From Deltaproteobacteria bacterium RIFCSPLOWO2_02_56_12 (GTDB lineage: Bacteria; Desulfobacterota; Binatia; UBA9968), in contig MGRY01000030.1 of the NCBI GenBank assembly GCA_001799045.1, forward strand, positions 1-8,137: 8,137 nt of DNA, in the 5' to 3' direction. The position numbers and the translations under genes are program-made. The notes beneath the pieces are model-generated. The model searched no databases, had not been told where the DNA came from, and saw only the letters and a list, made by a program, of their open reading frames with translations. Of this stretch, positions 6,397-8,137 are shown piece after piece; the stretch's first letter is position 1; each line of letters begins with the position of its first letter.

Positions 6397-6795
6397 ATGC
6401 TTGAGGCGGTTGTTGCGGTGATAACGAACGGTGACAAGGTGCTCCTGATCCAAAGGGCGCCGAGCGTGCGGGGCGGGGGGTATTGGGCGCCGGTAAGCGG
6501 GGAGGTCGAGCCCGGAGAGAGCCAGCAGGCGGCGGTAGCTCGCGAGGCGAAGGAAGAGGTTGGGCTGACGGTGCGGCCTGTTAGGAAGGTGTGGGAGAAC
6601 ATCTCATCGCGTGGAACTTTCAGACTGCACTGGTGGCTCGCTGAATACGTTGCCGGCGAATTGATGCTTAACAAGAGGGAGGTAAGCGAGGCCCGCTGGC
6701 TCACGGCCGACGAGATCTGCGGATTAGATAGCACCTTCGAGGGAGACCGCAAGTTCTACCAGAAAGTGCTGCCATCGTTGGCGAGCGAAAAATGA
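6397..6795 (+). CDS. MutT/Nudix family hydrolase
   Basis: A Nudix pyrophosphohydrolase of about 132 residues that would hydrolyse a nucleoside-diphosphate-linked substrate using Mg2+. The Nudix box is complete: GEVEPGESQQAAVAREAKEE continuing VGL, which fits GX5EX7REUXEEXGU (36-58 counting from the upstream Met). Before it lie VAVITNGDKVLLIQRAP and GGGYWAPVSG, the usual first strands. Substrate is not predictable. Two adjacent ATGs are possible (6394 and 6397). The duplicated 5' end at 7785 has ACG where 6394 has ATG, so 6397 is the conserved start. No Shine-Dalgarno is evident; coupling to the upstream stop is likely. Confidence 0.92.
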   Translation: MLEAVVAVITNGDKVLLIQRAPSVRGGGYWAPVSGEVEPGESQQAAVAREAKEEVGLTVRPVRKVWENISSRGTFRLHWWLAEYVAGELMLNKREVSEARWLTADEICGLDSTFEGDRKFYQKVLPSLASEK

Positions 6796-6815
6796 CAAGT
6801 GTCGGAGGGAGACTT

Positions 6816-7626
6816 ATGAAGGTGACGGTCCGATGGTTGGCCGTAGCAGGGTTTTCCTTTGTTACTTTGGCTCACGCCCAGGAGATCGTCACGCTGTCTA
6901 CGCGGTCCGGCGTTACACAATCCTATTTTCTCGCCGGCGTGCCGAAGAAGCCGCAGGCCATCGCGGTGTTGTTTCCGGGGTCGGGTGGTCTCATCCGCCT
7001 GCGGACAGAAAACGAGCAGATCAAATTCGGCATGGGTAACTTTTTAGTCAGGAGCCGCAGCGAGTTCACTAAGCGGGGCGTAGTCGCTGCCCTAATCGAT
7101 GCGCCGTTGGACCAGCAAAGCGGATGGGGTATGACGGACGAATTTCGCTTCAGCGAGCAGCACTCGACCGACATCTCCGCCGTCGTGGCGGATCTCAACA
7201 GACGTTTTCCGGGCTTGCCGCTGTTTCTCGTCGGCACGAGTCGCGGGTCGATCTCCGCGGCGGTGTTGGCTGCAAGATTCGGCCAGCCGCTCGCGGGCAG
7301 CGTTCTCACGTCAAGCATGTTTCGCCAGACCGGCCGTAACTCCAGAGAGCCCGGCCCCGGGTTGAGCCGTTTCGACTTCACGACCATCAAAATCCCTTTG
7401 CTGTTCGTGCATCACGTCTCGGATCAATGCGAGACTACCCCTTACGGCGACGCGCAGCGGATCTCGGACAAGCACCCGCTGATATCGGTCCTGGGGCGGC
7501 CTGCCAGCGAAATCGGACCCCTGCGAGGCGTTCAGCCAGCATGGTTATTACGGCAAGGAGTCCGAGACCGTTGAAGAGATCGTGAACTGGATGCTCAAGA
7601 AGCCCTTCCGCAGCATCATCGAGTAA
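6816..7626 (+). pseudogene. Exported alpha/beta hydrolase, broken by a +1 frameshift
   Basis: A serine hydrolase-like protein with a cleavable signal peptide (MKVTVRWLAVAGFSFVTLAHA, likely cut after AHA). The fold is indicated by VLFPGSGG (51-58), nucleophile S142 in GTSRGS, and acid D203 in HHVSDQC. The frame from 6816 continues only to a stop at 7572-7574 and its last part is unrelated. After about 7497 another frame reads GLPAKSDPCEAFSQHGYYG and then ETVEEIVNWMLKKPF to a TAA at 7624-7626. This restores the expected histidine (H242) and a second cysteine that could pair with C205. One extra base in GGGGCGGC (7493-7500) explains it, by real mutation or sequencing error. Corrected length is 269 residues. 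ATG 6816 has GGAGGGA 5 nt upstream and gives a proper signal peptide. ATG 6792, overlapping the Nudix stop, is less likely. Confidence 0.85.
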
Positions 7627-7784
7627 ACACCGGCGCTCGGAAACTGGCATCGGAGCGGGTTGTTCCAGGGAATTCAAGGGACAGTATACAGCAATTGACA
7701 GGTGATATGAGACAGAGGCAAAGGGGAGAAATGGGGATAAGTCCCATTATCCCACGCAGGTCCAACACTGTATGAATAAAGACG
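7627..7784. other. Intergenic gap with possible mobile-element scar
   Basis: A 158-bp stretch with no convincing gene on either strand. It contains AATTCAAGGGACAGTATAC (7672-7690), which resembles end sequences I associate with IS200-like transposases in environmental genomes (recollection, not verified), and a short perfect hairpin (listed separately). Confidence 0.4.
7734..7753. repeat. Perfect 7-bp stem-loop
   Basis: GGGATAA (7734-7740) and TTATCCC (7747-7753) flank a 6-nt loop. No T-run follows on either strand, so an intrinsic terminator is not supported. It could be a foldback end of a lost element. Confidence 0.5.
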
Positions 7785-7910
7785 ATGCTTGAGGCGGTTG
7801 TTGCGGTGATAACGAAGGGTGACAAGGTGTTCCTTATCGAGAGAGCGCCGAGTGTGCGGGGCGGGGGGTATTGGGCGCCGGTTAGCGGGTTGAGAACTAC
7901 TGGGCATTAG
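7785..7910 (+). pseudogene. Truncated second copy of the Nudix hydrolase 5' end
   Basis: Positions 7785-7889 align without gaps to 6397-6501 of the intact Nudix gene, with 97 of 105 bases identical by hand count. Weaker similarity extends about 9 bp upstream (ATAAA then the start). The reading frame is kept (MLEAVVAVITKGDKVFLIER and so on through GYWAPVSG) but diverges right after the G that opens the Nudix box and stops at 7908-7910, leaving 41 residues. Without the catalytic box it cannot be a working Nudix enzyme. Of the eight differences, several are silent and the rest change N to K, L to F and Q to E, so this is a diverged paralogue rather than a fresh copy. Confidence 0.88.
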
Positions 7911-7924
7911 AGTATCTTTCTTTT

Positions 7925-8137
7925 ATGGGCACTACTGTGGAACAGTTGGCCAAGCAGGCCATGACCTTGTCTACTGAATCGCGGGCCCGGCTGGCGGATC
8001 TCCTTGTTGAGAGTCTCGACTCGGAGGAACTTGGGCGAATCGATCAAATGTGGATTACGGAGGCCAAGCGCAGGCGGGATGAAGTGCGTGCGGGGCGCGT
8101 GGAAACGATTCCCGGCGAAAAGGCGCTTCGCAAGGTC
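7925..8137 (+). CDS. Addiction-module antitoxin, TIGR02574/PF09720 type (3' end cut by window)
   Basis: The visible 71 codons (MGTTVEQLAKQAMTLSTESR and onward) match the small helical antitoxin family annotated as putative addiction module component TIGR02574. Typical traits are LSTESRARLADLLVESLD at 15-32, W43 followed by EAKRRRDEVRAGRV, and the signature IPGEKAL near the end. Family members are about 70-85 residues, so only a few codons are likely missing. They neutralise a RelE/ParE-type ribonuclease or gyrase toxin, usually encoded directly downstream, here beyond the window edge. No strong Shine-Dalgarno precedes ATG 7925. The gene begins 14 bp after the stop of the truncated Nudix copy. 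Confidence 0.85.
   Translation, partial: MGTTVEQLAKQAMTLSTESRARLADLLVESLDSEELGRIDQMWITEAKRRRDEVRAGRVETIPGEKALRKV

Noticed and set aside
6923..7390. Minus-strand frame of 155 codons
   Set aside because: Fully antisense to the alpha/beta hydrolase, whose signal peptide and GTSRG motif establish the plus strand as coding.
7734..7753. Rho-independent terminator for the right-hand operon
   Set aside because: The stem is perfect but short, and no T-run follows on either strand.
7674..7907. Minus-strand frames across the Nudix remnant and gap
   Set aside because: They are antisense to the Nudix fragment, mirror the antisense frame of the intact Nudix gene, and lack start signals.

Overview
The window looks like a contig piece from an uncultivated, moderately GC-rich (about 55-60% in the core genes) environmental bacterium. 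The mix of hydantoinase-type catabolic genes, a REP-associated transposase, toxin-antitoxin parts and low-complexity intergenic heptads is the kind seen in soil or groundwater lineages such as Methylomirabilota, Rokubacteria or the former Deltaproteobacteria. That placement is an impression from gene content, not a demonstrated affiliation.

Left half (1-4067, minus strand): a two-gene hyuA-hyuB operon encoding the ATP-dependent hydantoinase/oxoprolinase/acetone-carboxylase type alpha and beta subunits. Transcription runs right to left: hyuA (4067 to 1980), a 78-bp low-complexity spacer, then hyuB (1898 to 96). Both genes are full length with intact family motifs. The spacer between them and the stretch beyond hyuB each consist of degenerate tandem 7-bp units that change polarity in the middle and can fold back. 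They are the most unusual non-coding structure in the window.

Centre (4068-5900, plus strand): an AT-richer orphan gene of 225 codons with a probable PD-(D/E)xK-type nuclease core, followed by a complete IS200-like/REP-associated tyrosine transposase (RAYT) of 288 codons. The transposase sits between subterminal repeats built on GTGTCAG and TTGCSTAA. There are two copies on the left and one inverted copy on the right, and the right copy abuts the transposase stop codon. This part has the look of an insertion hot spot.

Right (5924-7626, plus strand): a compact apparent operon of an unrecognised 155-codon protein, a MutT/Nudix hydrolase and an exported alpha/beta hydrolase. The last is broken by a one-base shift near 7494-7498, which removes its catalytic histidine from frame. 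After a 158-bp gap comes a truncated second copy of the Nudix 5' end (7785-7889), cut off just inside the Nudix box. It is followed by the start of a TIGR02574-type addiction-module antitoxin that runs off the window. No RNA genes or CRISPR arrays were seen. No single previously undescribed system is proven here. The best leads are the polarity-switching heptad spacers, the architecture of the RAYT ends, and the duplicated and truncated Nudix start.
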